NCBI GenBank assembly: GCA_039105265.1
Contig: JAPFFF010000003.1
Span: 1,736,001 to 1,800,000, forward strand
Origin: Tritrichomonas musculus
Taxonomy: Eukaryota > Parabasalia > Tritrichomonadida > Tritrichomonadidae
Length of the DNA: 64,000 nucleotides
Reading direction: 5' to 3'
Shown here: positions 29,328-40,396 of the stretch, in pieces
Layout: every line of letters begins with the position of its first letter
How positions within the stretch are numbered: position 1 is the stretch's first letter
Translations under genes and position numbers: made by a program
The notes under the pieces: generated by a model
Databases searched by the model: none
What the model saw: the letters and a program-made list of their open reading frames with translations, nothing else
What the model was told of the DNA's origin: nothing

Positions 29328-32300
29328 ATGACTCAATATTTCATAATTCGACAACTTCATGATTCCTTATTTCAATGACTCAATATTTCAATGACTCAAT
29401 ATTTTTATGACTCAATATTTCTATGACTCAATATTTCTATGACTCAATATTTCAATGACTCAATATTTCTATGACTCAATATTTCTATGACTCAATATTT
29501 TTATGACTCAATATTTTTATGATTCCTTATTACAATGACTCAATATTTTTATGACTCAATATTTCATGACAAAATATTTTTATGACTCAATATTTCAATG
29601 ACTCAATATTTTTATGATTCCTTATTACAATGACTCAATGTTTCTATGACTCAATATTTCTATGACTCAATATTTCTATGACTCAATATTTTTGTGACTC
29701 AATATTTTTATGACACAATATTTCATGACTCAATATTTTTATGACTCAATATTTCTATGACTCAATATTTTTATGATTCCTTATTACAATGACTCAATAT
29801 TTTTATGACTCAATATTTTTGTGACTCAATATTTTTATGACTCAATATTTCATGACAACATATTTTTATGACTCAATATTTCAATGACTCAATATTTTTA
29901 TGACTCAATATTTCATGACAAAATACTTTTATGACTCAATATTTCATGACAACATATTTTTATGACTCAATATTTCAATGACTCAATATTTTTATGACTC
30001 AATATTTCATGACAAAATATTTTTATGACTCAATATTTCAATGACTCAATATTTCATGACAAAATATTTTTATAACTCAATATTTCATGACAAAATATTT
30101 TTATGACTCAATATTTCATGACTCAATATTTTTATGACTCAATATTTCATGACAAAATACTTTTATGACTCAATATTTCATGACAACATATTTTTATGAC
30201 TCAATATTTCAATGACTCAATATTTTTATGACTCAATATTTCAATGACTCAATATTTTTATGACTCAATATTTCAATGACTCAATATTTTTATGATTCCT
30301 TATTACAATGACTCAATATTTTTATGACTCAATATTTTTATGACTCAATATTTCATGACAAAATACTTTTATGACTCAATATTTCATGACAACATATTTT
30401 TATGACTCAATATTTCAATGACTCAATATTTTTATGACTCAATATTTCATGACAAAATATTTTTATGACTCAATATTTCAATGACTCAATATTTCATGAC
30501 AAAATATTTTTATAACTCAATATTTCATGACTCAATATTTTTATGACTCAATATTTCATGACTCAATATTTTTATGACTCAATATTTCATGACAAAATAC
30601 TTTTATGACTCAATATTTCATGACAACATATTTTTATGACTCAATATTTCAATGACTCAATATTTTTATGACTCAATATTTCTATGACTCAATATTTCTA
30701 TGACTCAATATTTTTATGATTCCTTATTACAATGACTCAATATTTTTATGACTCAATATTTTTGTGACTCAATATTTTTATGACTCAATATTTCATGACA
30801 ACATATTTTTATGACTCAATATTTCAATGACTCAATATTTTTATGACTCAATATTTCTATGACTCAATATTTTTATGATTCCTTATTACAATGACTCAAT
30901 ATTTTTATGACTCAATATTTTTGTGACTCAATATTTTTATGACTCAATATTTCATGACAAAATACTTTTATGACTCAATATTTCATGACAACATATTTTT
31001 ATGACTCAATATTTCTATGACTCAATATTTTTATGATTCCTTATTACAATGACTCAATATTTTTATGACTCAATATTTTTGTGACTCAATATTTTTATGA
31101 CTCAATATTTCATGACAACATATTTTTATGACTCAATATTTCAATGACTCAATATTTTTATGACTCAATATTTCTATGACTCAATATTTTTATGATTCCT
31201 TATTACAATGACTCAATATTTTTATGACTCAATATTTTTGTGACTCAATATTTTTATGACTCAATATTTCATGACAAAATACTTTTATGACTCAATATTT
31301 CATGACAACATATTTTTATGACTCAATATTTCAATGACTCAATATTTTTATGACTCAATATTTCATGACAAAATATTTTTATGACTCAATATTTCAATGA
31401 CTCAATATTTCATGACAAAATATTTTTATGACTCAATATTTCATGACTCAATATTTTTATGACTCAATATTTTTATGACTCAATATTTTTATGACTCAAT
31501 ATTTCAATGACTCAATATTTCAATGACTCAATATTTCTATGACTCAATATTTTTATGACTCAATATTTCTATGACTCAATATTTTTATGACTCAATATTT
31601 CAATGACTCAATATTTTTATGACTCAATATTTCAATGACTCAATATTTTTATGACTCAATATTTCAATGACTCAATATTTTTATGACTCAATATTTCTAT
31701 GACTCAATATTTTTATGACTCAATATTTCAATGACTCAATATTTTTATGACTCAATATTTCAATGACTCAATATTTTTATGACTCAATATTTCAATGACT
31801 CAATATTTCAATGACTCAATATTTCTATGACTCAATATTTTTATGACTCAATATTTCAATGACTCAATATTTCATGACTCAATATTTTTATGACTCAATA
31901 TTTTTATGACTCAATATTTCAATGACTCAATATTTCAATGACTCAATATTTCAATGACTCAATATTTCAATGACTCAATATTTCTATGACTCAATATTTT
32001 TATGACTCAATATTTCAATGACTCAATATTTTTATGACTCAATATTTCAATGACTCAATATTTTTATGACTCAATATTTCAATGACTCAATATTTTTATG
32101 ACTCAATATTTCAATGACTCAATATTTTTATGATTCCTTATTACAATGACTCAATATTTTTATGACTCAATATTTCTATGACTCAATATTTCTATGACTC
32201 AATATTTTTATGATTCCTTATTACAATGACTCAATATTTTTATGACTCAATATTTCATGACAAAATATTTTTATGACTCAATATTTCAATGACTCAATAT

Positions 32301-32536
32301 TTTTATGACTCAATATTTCATGACAAAATATTTTTATGACTCAATATTTCATGACAAAATATTTTTATGACTCAATATTTCATGACAAAATATTTTTATG
32401 ACTCAATATTTCAATGACTCAATATTTTTATGATTCCTTATTTCAATGACTCAATGTTTCTATGACTCAATATTTTTGTGACTCAATATTTCAATGACTC
32501 AATATTTTTGTGACTCAATATTTCATGACAAAATAC
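29328..32536. repeat. 15-16-bp satellite array carrying TGACTCA
   Basis: About 200 head-to-tail monomers over 3.2 kb. The main form is ATGACTCAATATTTTT, with the last bases varying (TTTTT, TTTCA, TTTCT, TTTC). Minor forms are ATGACAAAATATTTTT, ATGACAACATATTTTT and ATGATTCCTTATTACA. The first monomers (29328-29375) and the last (about 32523-32536) are diverged, as at array edges. Monomer length is not a multiple of three and each main-form unit has TGA, so no frame stays open. From about 31440 to 32120 only main-form monomers occur; elsewhere the minor forms are interspersed in recurring orders. Confidence 0.97.
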
Positions 32537-33904
32537 AGCGTTTTTTGGTTTGATATGCAGTATTGAAAATTGAAGTGATTTCAATGCGGTTTAAGTTAAT
32601 TTTAGAGAGGAGAAAAATATTTATTCAATTTCTTAAAATCTTTGTATCTTTGAAAATAATGAATCTCTATGATAATTTTTTTTATAATTCATCTTTATAT
32701 GTATTATTAAACATTTTTATTACCATCAAATAAATCATATATCAACTATTTTTAGTATATTTCCATTTTTATATTTTTTGGTGAGAAATACAATCAAAAA
32801 AGAAATACAGCAAAATAATATCGAAATTCTTTATGAAATAAAGTAATTTTTTTAAAATAATATATTTTAAATATTACAAGACTCTCTAATTTCATGACAC
32901 AAAAAAAAAAAAAAAAAAAAAATAATTTTATGAGATGGAATATATATTATTTGAAAATTCAAAACTTCCCTTTGTTTATTATTATTTTTATCAATCTCAT
33001 TTATATACAATAATGCAGCCTAACAATACAAATTTTGCACGAATTCACCAAAAAATAGAAGCAAAAACAGAAGCCAAAAAAAAAAAAAAAAAAAAAAAAA
33101 AAAAGCAAATAAGTATTTTTAATCTTATTTTTTGTGTAGAAAAGAATTAGTATTTAAATATCTGGAACATTTTGTTTATGAAAAAGCATATAGGTGAATC
33201 ATTTAAAAAAACATCCAAAATGACAAATGACACAAAAAGGATGCAAAATCTATCAATAAATTCATTGATAATAAAAACTGAGCATTATTTTCTTATTTAT
33301 ATATATATGAGTATATATATTCAGTCTAAATTACGCATATAAATAACCATTATGGTTAAACATTATATCATTTAACTGATAATTAAAATAAAATTAAAAT
33401 TTTTTTAAAGGAAGATTACTTTTAAAATAAAATATATATTTTGCACGTATATTTCATAATAATTATTAACATTAAAAATTATTTCAAAATTTGAAAAAAT
33501 ATAAAAATGAATATTTACAATTTTATTGATTAATATTTATTGCATATGTGTATTTAAACTATTTTTGTCTTAAAATAAAAATAATATTCCATTTTATTCA
33601 AAATGGAATTATTAATTTTTGTTATGTAAGAGATAATATATATTTAATTAATGTAATATTAATTAACTTGCTTCTATTAAAGCATTTTGACTATTGTTTT
33701 GGGAGTATATAAAAAAGCTAGTGGAAAAAAAAGGAAATAATGAAGAATATATAAAAAGTGTATATATCGATTGCTCACCAAAAATAAACTTAAAACCGAT
33801 TTTTTTGGGTTTTTATTATTTTAGTGGTTATGTTAAAACGTTTTTTCAAGTTTTGAGGGAAAAATATCAAGTATTCGTTAAGATATGAATAAATTAAAAT
33901 ATTA
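32537..33904. other. AT-rich flank with two long poly-A tracts
   Basis: 1.37 kb between the satellite and the HSP70/5S array. It holds A-runs of 23 (32901-32923) and 29 (33076-33104). Small ORFs at 32935-33150 and 33694-33888 are low-complexity or AT-driven. I found no flanking duplication that would mark the A-runs as retroposed tails. Confidence 0.6.
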
Positions 33905-35616
33905 AAAAAGATATGCAACAGTGGCCATTCAAAGTTGTCCGTGGAGACGCCGACAGGCCACGAATCCAAGTCCAATGGAAAGGTGAGACGAAGCAATTTT
34001 ATCCAGAAGAAATTTCAGCCATGGTTTTAGGTAAAATGAAAGAAGTTGCAGAAACGCAATTAACAGAAAAAGTTACAGATGCCGTTGTTACAGTTCCAGC
34101 TTATTTCAACGATGGACAACGTCAAGCTACTAAAGATGCGGGTGTTATTGCAGGATTAAATGTTCTTCGTATTATCAATGAGCCAACAGCAGCAGCAATT
34201 GCATTCGGCTTAAATGAGAAATCAGAGGAAGAACGTCATGTTCTCATCTTCGATCTTGGAGGTGGTACATTCGATGTTTCGCTTCTTGATATTGATGGAG
34301 GTATGTTTGAAGTTAAAGCGACAGCAGGAGACACGCACCTTGGAGGCGAAGACTTTGATAGCAGAATGGTTAATTACTTTGCAGATCGTTTCCAAAAGAA
34401 ATTCAAATGCGATCTTCGTCAGTCACCACGTGCGTTAAGAACGCTTCGTACAGCATGTGAACGTGCTAAGAGAACATTGTCAACAGCGACCACGGCTTCA
34501 ATCATTTGTGATTCGCTTTATGAAGGACACGATTTCATGGATAACATTTCACGTGCCATGTTTGAAAACTTGAATGATGAATTATTCCGTTCAACGATGA
34601 ATCCAGTTGCACAAGTTTTGAAGGATGCGAATATGTCGAAGAGTGATGTTACAGATATTGTTCTTGTTGGAGGTTCATCCAGAATTCCACGTGTTCAACA
34701 ACTACTTCAAGATTTCTTCAATGGCAAACAACCATGCCGTGGAGTTGATCCAGATGAAGCTGTTGCATATGGTGCAGCAGTTCAAGCAGCGATCATCAAA
34801 GGAGACACATCGGAAGCAGTCAAAGATATTCTTCTTCTTGATGTTGCACCACTTTCACTTGGTATTGAAACAGCAGGAGAAATCATGACAGTTTTGATTC
34901 CTCGTAACACTACAATTCCTGCAAAGAAATCTCAAGTTTTCACAACATTCAGTGATAACCAGCCAGCTGTTACAATTAAAGTTTATGAAGGAGAACGTTC
35001 AAGAACACGAGATAACAATCTTCTTGGTACATTTGATTTAACAGGAATTCCGCCAGCACCAAGAGGAGTTCCACAAATTGAAGTCACGTTCGATGTCAAC
35101 GCCGATGGTATTATGAATGTTTCAGCGCAAGATAAATCAACAGGAAATGTTAAGAAGATCACGATTAAGAATGAGAAAGGGCGTCTTTCACAATCGGATA
35201 TCGATAAGATGGTTGCAGATGCAGAGAAATTCAAAGCGCAAGATGAAGAAGTTCGTAAGAAAGTTGAAGCTAAGAATGCACTAGAAGGATACTGCTTTGG
35301 AGTTCGTAACTCATTGTCAAACGAACAGTTCGCCAACGCAATCCAACAATCAGATAAGGACACGATCAACAAAGAAATCAACGACACACTTGCATGGATT
35401 GATGCACATCAAGACGCGGAAGTTTCAGAATTTGAAAGCAAACAAAAAGAACTTGAAAGCAAATTAATGCCAATCATGCAACGAGCATATCAAAGTGCAG
35501 CACCAGGAGGATCATCAGGAGGTGCAGGTGGGATTGATCCAAACATGTTTAATCAAGGCGGAGCAGGTGGATCCACAGGAGGACACAGTGGGCCACGTGT
35601 TGAAGAAGTCGACTAA
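33905..35616 (+). pseudogene. HSP70: HSP70, 5'-truncated boundary copy
   Basis: It matches the full copies from codon ~81 to the stop, so the first 80 or so residues are missing. These include the IDLGTTYS phosphate-1 loop and the FDAKRMIGR segment with the catalytic lysine. The join to unrelated AT-rich DNA falls in an A-run (AAAAAGATATG is shared). An ATG at 33913 (Met84 of the full protein) could open a 567-aa frame, but with half the ATP site gone it cannot be a working chaperone; an in-frame TAA lies at 33895. The normal HSP70 upstream region is absent too. The remaining 1.7 kb looks identical to the intact copies, so the truncation is recent or the copy is still converted by its neighbours. 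Confidence 0.9.
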
Positions 35617-35914
35617 GGCAGATTTGAATTAAATTAAATGTGTGTTTAAATAAACAAAATTAATTTTACATTCATTTTTTTTTTAATAAACATTGATAAA
35701 GCAAAAAGAAAGTATAAAAATGATAAATCTTTAAAAGGAAAAGATTAAATAAAATTTAAAAATAATAAAAAGAATGTAAAATATATATATATATATTGTT
35801 AATTTTAATCAGAACTGCATTTTAAAAATCATTAAAAAGATAATTAAAAAAAAGCGGTTATAATAAATATGCAAAATAATATAATTTTAAGAGTGAAGAA
35901 TAGAGTAATTTGTT
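35617..35914 (+). other. HSP70 3' spacer and upstream flank of 5S-1
   Basis: 298 bp, repeated after every HSP70. It has TAAA-containing sequence soon after the stop (trichomonad poly-A signals are UAAA-like), then AT repeats. From about 35798 it is homologous to the spacers between 5S genes, including AAGCGGTTATAATA and GTGAAGAATAGAGTAATTT before the gene. That conserved block may be a Pol III upstream element, or simply part of the duplicated spacer. Confidence 0.6.
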
Positions 35915-36032
35915 GAAGCGGCCATACCCGGCTGGATACATCCAGCTCCATTCCGAACCTGGAAATTAAGCAGTCGCGGGCTGCATCAGTACTGGGCTGG
36001 GTGACTTCCCGGGAACGTGTAGTGTCGCTTCC
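35915..36032 (+). rRNA. 5S rRNA, unit 1 copy 1
   Basis: 118 bp. The 5' GAAGCGG and 3' CGCTTCC ends pair as the closing stem. The sequence keeps 5S landmarks: CCATTCCGAACCTGGAA in the loop B-loop C arm, AATTAAGCAG in the box A-like part of the internal promoter, and GGGTGACTTCCCGGGAA as the box C-like part. A run of nine T follows directly, as a Pol III terminator. The coding sequence appears the same in all 27 copies; only spacers and T-run lengths differ between the three positions in a unit. Confidence 0.95.
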
Positions 36033-36041
36033 TTTTTTTTT
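36033..36041 (+). terminator. Pol III T-run terminator after 5S copy 1
   Basis: Nine T directly after the gene end. Copy 2 of each unit has seven T and copy 3 has ten, at the matching place in every unit. Confidence 0.8.
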
Positions 36042-36201
36042 CTTTTATAATATATATATATAATAGAAGAATACAAATATATTTTTGTTAATTTTATCAA
36101 AGCTACATTTTAAAAATCATTAAAAAGATAATTAAAAAAAAGCGGTTATAATAATATGCAAAATAATATAATTTTAAGAATGAAGAATAGAGTAATTTAT
36201 T

Positions 36202-36319
36202 GAAGCGGCCATACCCGGCTGGATACATCCAGCTCCATTCCGAACCTGGAAATTAAGCAGTCGCGGGCTGCATCAGTACTGGGCTGGGTGACTTCCCGGG
36301 AACGTGTAGTGTCGCTTCC
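36202..36319 (+). rRNA. 5S rRNA, unit 1 copy 2
   Basis: Begins 287 bp after copy 1, followed by T7. Its upstream block differs slightly (GAATGAAGAATAG, TTTATT) from copies 1 and 3. Confidence 0.95.
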
Positions 36320-36491
36320 TTTTTTTCTTTTTATTATATATATATATATATAATAGAAGAATACAAATATATTTTTGTTAATTTTATCAAAGCTACATTT
36401 CAAAAATCATTAAAAAGATAAATAAAAAAAAGCGGTTATAATAATATGCAAAATAATATAATTTTAAGAGTGAAGAATAGAGTAATTTGTT

Positions 36492-36609
36492 GAAGCGGCC
36501 ATACCCGGCTGGATACATCCAGCTCCATTCCGAACCTGGAAATTAAGCAGTCGCGGGCTGCATCAGTACTGGGCTGGGTGACTTCCCGGGAACGTGTAGT
36601 GTCGCTTCC
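36492..36609 (+). rRNA. 5S rRNA, unit 1 copy 3
   Basis: Begins 290 bp after copy 2 (289 in all other units, owing to one extra base in the AT run). Followed by T10, then the HSP70 upstream region. Confidence 0.95.
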
Positions 36610-37030
36610 TTTTTTTTTTCTTTTTATTAATATATATATATATATATGTTTCATTTAATGTTCATTCTCTGCTTTTTTTTTTTTTTTTTTTTTTCGAAAT
36701 GATTTTTTGTTATTTGGTTTTAGGTAAAAAAAATATCATTGACTATTATATATATTCAATTTTTGGATTTATTTATATGATAATTTTCTAAATTGATTGA
36801 CTATTTATCGAAGAAAAAAGATATGTGTTTTGACTATTTATCCTCTTAAAAATATTGAATGGTTTTCTCTCAATATTATTTCAATGGATTTGAATGATTC
36901 AATCTCAATTTTGTTTGATACGACCATTTAACATTTGTGAACACTAATACAATTTTGATTGATATTAAGAAAAATGTAAAATTTACAAATCATTTTTTAT
37001 TTTTTTTTAAAAAAAAGAAACACAAAACAA
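36610..37030 (+). promoter_or_regulatory. HSP70 upstream region (421 bp), recurs in each unit
   Basis: Between 5S copy 3 and the HSP70 ATG; it recurs before the starts at 40397, 43763 and so on. It holds T22 at 36673-36694, then TTGACTATT at 36739 and two exact TTGACTATTTATC copies at 36797 and 36830. A candidate Initiator TCATTT lies at 36990, with its A 39 nt before the ATG. I see no canonical heat shock element (GAAnnTTC series). Confidence 0.55.
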
Positions 37031-38983
37031 ATGTCAGCAGTCGGAATTGATCTTGGTACTACTTATTCTTGCGTCGGTGTCTTTCGACACAACAGAGTAG
37101 ATATCATTGCAAACGATATGGGTAATCGTACAACACCATCTTATGTTGCTTTCACAGATGAAGAACGTCTTGTCGGTGATGCAGCAAAGAACCAAGCAGC
37201 CATGAATCCAACAAACACAGTATTCGATGCGAAGCGTATGATTGGTCGTAAGTTTTCAGATCCAATTGTTCAAAAAGATATGCAACAGTGGCCATTCAAA
37301 GTTGTCCGTGGAGACGCCGACAGGCCACGAATCCAAGTCCAATGGAAAGGTGAGACGAAGCAATTTTATCCAGAAGAAATTTCAGCCATGGTTTTAGGTA
37401 AAATGAAAGAAGTTGCAGAAACGCAATTAACAGAAAAAGTTACAGATGCCGTTGTTACAGTTCCAGCTTATTTCAACGATGGACAACGTCAAGCTACTAA
37501 AGATGCGGGTGTTATTGCAGGATTAAATGTTCTTCGTATTATCAATGAGCCAACAGCAGCAGCAATTGCATTCGGCTTAAATGAGAAATCAGAGGAAGAA
37601 CGTCATGTTCTCATCTTCGATCTTGGAGGTGGTACATTCGATGTTTCGCTTCTTGATATTGATGGAGGTATGTTTGAAGTTAAAGCGACAGCAGGAGACA
37701 CGCACCTTGGAGGCGAAGACTTTGATAGCAGAATGGTTAATTACTTTGCAGATCGTTTCCAAAAGAAATTCAAATGCGATCTTCGTCAGTCACCACGTGC
37801 GTTAAGAACGCTTCGTACAGCATGTGAACGTGCTAAGAGAACATTGTCAACAGCGACCACGGCTTCAATCATTTGTGATTCGCTTTATGAAGGACACGAT
37901 TTCATGGATAACATTTCACGTGCCATGTTTGAAAACTTGAATGATGAATTATTCCGTTCAACGATGAATCCAGTTGCACAAGTTTTGAAGGATGCGAATA
38001 TGTCGAAGAGTGATGTTACAGATATTGTTCTTGTTGGAGGTTCATCCAGAATTCCACGTGTTCAACAACTACTTCAAGATTTCTTCAATGGCAAACAACC
38101 ATGCCGTGGAGTTGATCCAGATGAAGCTGTTGCATATGGTGCAGCAGTTCAAGCAGCGATCATCAAAGGAGACACATCGGAAGCAGTCAAAGATATTCTT
38201 CTTCTTGATGTTGCACCACTTTCACTTGGTATTGAAACAGCAGGAGAAATCATGACAGTTTTGATTCCTCGTAACACTACAATTCCTGCAAAGAAATCTC
38301 AAGTTTTCACAACATTCAGTGATAACCAGCCAGCTGTTACAATTAAAGTTTATGAAGGAGAACGTTCAAGAACACGAGATAACAATCTTCTTGGTACATT
38401 TGATTTAACAGGAATTCCGCCAGCACCAAGAGGAGTTCCACAAATTGAAGTCACGTTCGATGTCAACGCCGATGGTATTATGAATGTTTCAGCGCAAGAT
38501 AAATCAACAGGAAATGTTAAGAAGATCACGATTAAGAATGAGAAAGGGCGTCTTTCACAATCGGATATCGATAAGATGGTTGCAGATGCAGAGAAATTCA
38601 AAGCGCAAGATGAAGAAGTTCGTAAGAAAGTTGAAGCTAAGAATGCACTAGAAGGATACTGCTTTGGAGTTCGTAACTCATTGTCAAACGAACAGTTCGC
38701 CAACGCAATCCAACAATCAGATAAGGACACGATCAACAAAGAAATCAACGACACACTTGCATGGATTGATGCACATCAAGACGCGGAAGTTTCAGAATTT
38801 GAAAGCAAACAAAAAGAACTTGAAAGCAAATTAATGCCAATCATGCAACGAGCATATCAAAGTGCAGCACCAGGAGGATCATCAGGAGGTGCAGGTGGGA
38901 TTGATCCAAACATGTTTAATCAAGGCGGAGCAGGTGGATCCACAGGAGGACACAGTGGGCCACGTGTTGAAGAAGTCGACTAA
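37031..38983 (+). CDS. HSP70: Cytosolic HSP70 chaperone, array copy 1 (complete)
   Basis: 650 aa, the usual length for cytosolic HSP70. The three family signatures are intact: IDLGTTYS at residues 6-13, [14 protein letters not shown] from 195, and [15 protein letters not shown] from 332. The ATPase domain runs to about 385, then the hydrophobic linker ([15 protein letters not shown]), substrate-binding beta domain and helical lid. A Gly-rich tail ends in GPRVEEVD; the EEVD end binds TPR co-chaperones and marks the nuclear/cytosolic class, with no ER or organelle targeting signal. It refolds proteins in an ATP-driven cycle with J-proteins and exchange factors. It lies downstream of 5S genes and upstream of three more, all on the same strand. 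Tandem identical copies suggest dosage for high output. Confidence 0.97.
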   Translation: MSAVGIDLGTTYSCVGVFRHNRVDIIANDMGNRTTPSYVAFTDEERLVGDAAKNQAAMNPTNTVFDAKRMIGRKFSDPIVQKDMQQWPFKVVRGDADRPRIQVQWKGETKQFYPEEISAMVLGKMKEVAETQLTEKVTDAVVTVPAYFNDGQRQATKDAGVIAGLNVLRIINEPTAAAIAFGLNEKSEEERHVLIFDLGGGTFDVSLLDIDGGMFEVKATAGDTHLGGEDFDSRMVNYFADRFQKKFKCDLRQSPRALRTLRTACERAKRTLSTATTASIICDSLYEGHDFMDNISRAMFENLNDELFRSTMNPVAQVLKDANMSKSDVTDIVLVGGSSRIPRVQQLLQDFFNGKQPCRGVDPDEAVAYGAAVQAAIIKGDTSEAVKDILLLDVAPLSLGIETAGEIMTVLIPRNTTIPAKKSQVFTTFSDNQPAVTIKVYEGERSRTRDNNLLGTFDLTGIPPAPRGVPQIEVTFDVNADGIMNVSAQDKSTGNVKKITIKNEKGRLSQSDIDKMVADAEKFKAQDEEVRKKVEAKNALEGYCFGVRNSLSNEQFANAIQQSDKDTINKEINDTLAWIDAHQDAEVSEFESKQKELESKLMPIMQRAYQSAAPGGSSGGAGGIDPNMFNQGGAGGSTGGHSGPRVEEVD

Positions 38984-39281
38984 GGCAGATTTGAATTAAA
39001 TTAAATGTGTGTTTAAATAAACAAAATTAATTTTACATTCATTTTTTTTTTAATAAACATTGATAAAGCAAAAAGAAAGTATAAAAATGATAAATCTTTA
39101 AAAGGAAAAGATTAAATAAAATTTAAAAATAATAAAAAGAATGTAAAATATATATATATATATTGTTAATTTTAATCAGAACTGCATTTTAAAAATCATT
39201 AAAAAGATAATTAAAAAAAAGCGGTTATAATAAATATGCAAAATAATATAATTTTAAGAGTGAAGAATAGAGTAATTTGTT

Positions 39282-39399
39282 GAAGCGGCCATACCCGGCT
39301 GGATACATCCAGCTCCATTCCGAACCTGGAAATTAAGCAGTCGCGGGCTGCATCAGTACTGGGCTGGGTGACTTCCCGGGAACGTGTAGTGTCGCTTCC
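39282..39399 (+). rRNA. 5S rRNA, unit 2 copy 1
   Basis: Same 118-bp gene, T9 follows; 298 bp after the HSP70 stop. Confidence 0.95.
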
Positions 39400-39568
39400 T
39401 TTTTTTTTCTTTTATAATATATATATATAATAGAAGAATACAAATATATTTTTGTTAATTTTATCAAAGCTACATTTTAAAAATCATTAAAAAGATAATT
39501 AAAAAAAAGCGGTTATAATAATATGCAAAATAATATAATTTTAAGAATGAAGAATAGAGTAATTTATT

Positions 39569-39686
39569 GAAGCGGCCATACCCGGCTGGATACATCCAGC
39601 TCCATTCCGAACCTGGAAATTAAGCAGTCGCGGGCTGCATCAGTACTGGGCTGGGTGACTTCCCGGGAACGTGTAGTGTCGCTTCC
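39569..39686 (+). rRNA. 5S rRNA, unit 2 copy 2
   Basis: Same gene, T7 follows. Confidence 0.95.
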
Positions 39687-39857
39687 TTTTTTTCTTTTTA
39701 TTAATATATATATATATAATAGAAGAATACAAATATATTTTTGTTAATTTTATCAAAGCTACATTTCAAAAATCATTAAAAAGATAAATAAAAAAAAGCG
39801 GTTATAATAATATGCAAAATAATATAATTTTAAGAGTGAAGAATAGAGTAATTTGTT

Positions 39858-39975
39858 GAAGCGGCCATACCCGGCTGGATACATCCAGCTCCATTCCGAA
39901 CCTGGAAATTAAGCAGTCGCGGGCTGCATCAGTACTGGGCTGGGTGACTTCCCGGGAACGTGTAGTGTCGCTTCC
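39858..39975 (+). rRNA. 5S rRNA, unit 2 copy 3
   Basis: Same gene, T10 follows; 289 bp from copy 2, the standard spacing. Confidence 0.95.
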
Positions 39976-40396
39976 TTTTTTTTTTCTTTTTATTAATATA
40001 TATATATATATATGTTTCATTTAATGTTCATTCTCTGCTTTTTTTTTTTTTTTTTTTTTTCGAAATGATTTTTTGTTATTTGGTTTTAGGTAAAAAAAAT
40101 ATCATTGACTATTATATATATTCAATTTTTGGATTTATTTATATGATAATTTTCTAAATTGATTGACTATTTATCGAAGAAAAAAGATATGTGTTTTGAC
40201 TATTTATCCTCTTAAAAATATTGAATGGTTTTCTCTCAATATTATTTCAATGGATTTGAATGATTCAATCTCAATTTTGTTTGATACGACCATTTAACAT
40301 TTGTGAACACTAATACAATTTTGATTGATATTAAGAAAAATGTAAAATTTACAAATCATTTTTTATTTTTTTTTAAAAAAAAGAAACACAAAACAA

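Noticed and set aside
29328-32536. Satellite as a CRISPR-like array
   Set aside because: There are no unique spacers; monomers abut directly and the host is eukaryotic.
32901-33104. A23 and A29 tracts as tails of retroposed elements
   Set aside because: No flanking target duplication or recognisable SINE/LINE body could be found.
32935-33150. 71-aa ORF ending in a poly-Lys run
   Set aside because: The Lys run is the A29 tract; no domain and no repeat of the pattern elsewhere.
33694-33888. 64-aa ORF upstream of the truncated HSP70, as a possible new 5' end of a fusion
   Set aside because: It stops before the junction and an in-frame TAA at 33895 separates it from the HSP70 frame.
36197-36654. 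Recurring minus-strand ORFs of 68-72 aa over the third 5S gene of each unit
   Set aside because: They are the antisense of the 5S gene and spacer; the conserved part is explained by rRNA, and repetition comes from the array.
36870-36905. GAATGATTC near the HSP70 promoter as a heat shock element
   Set aside because: Spacing is three bases, not two, and there is no series of alternating GAA/TTC blocks.
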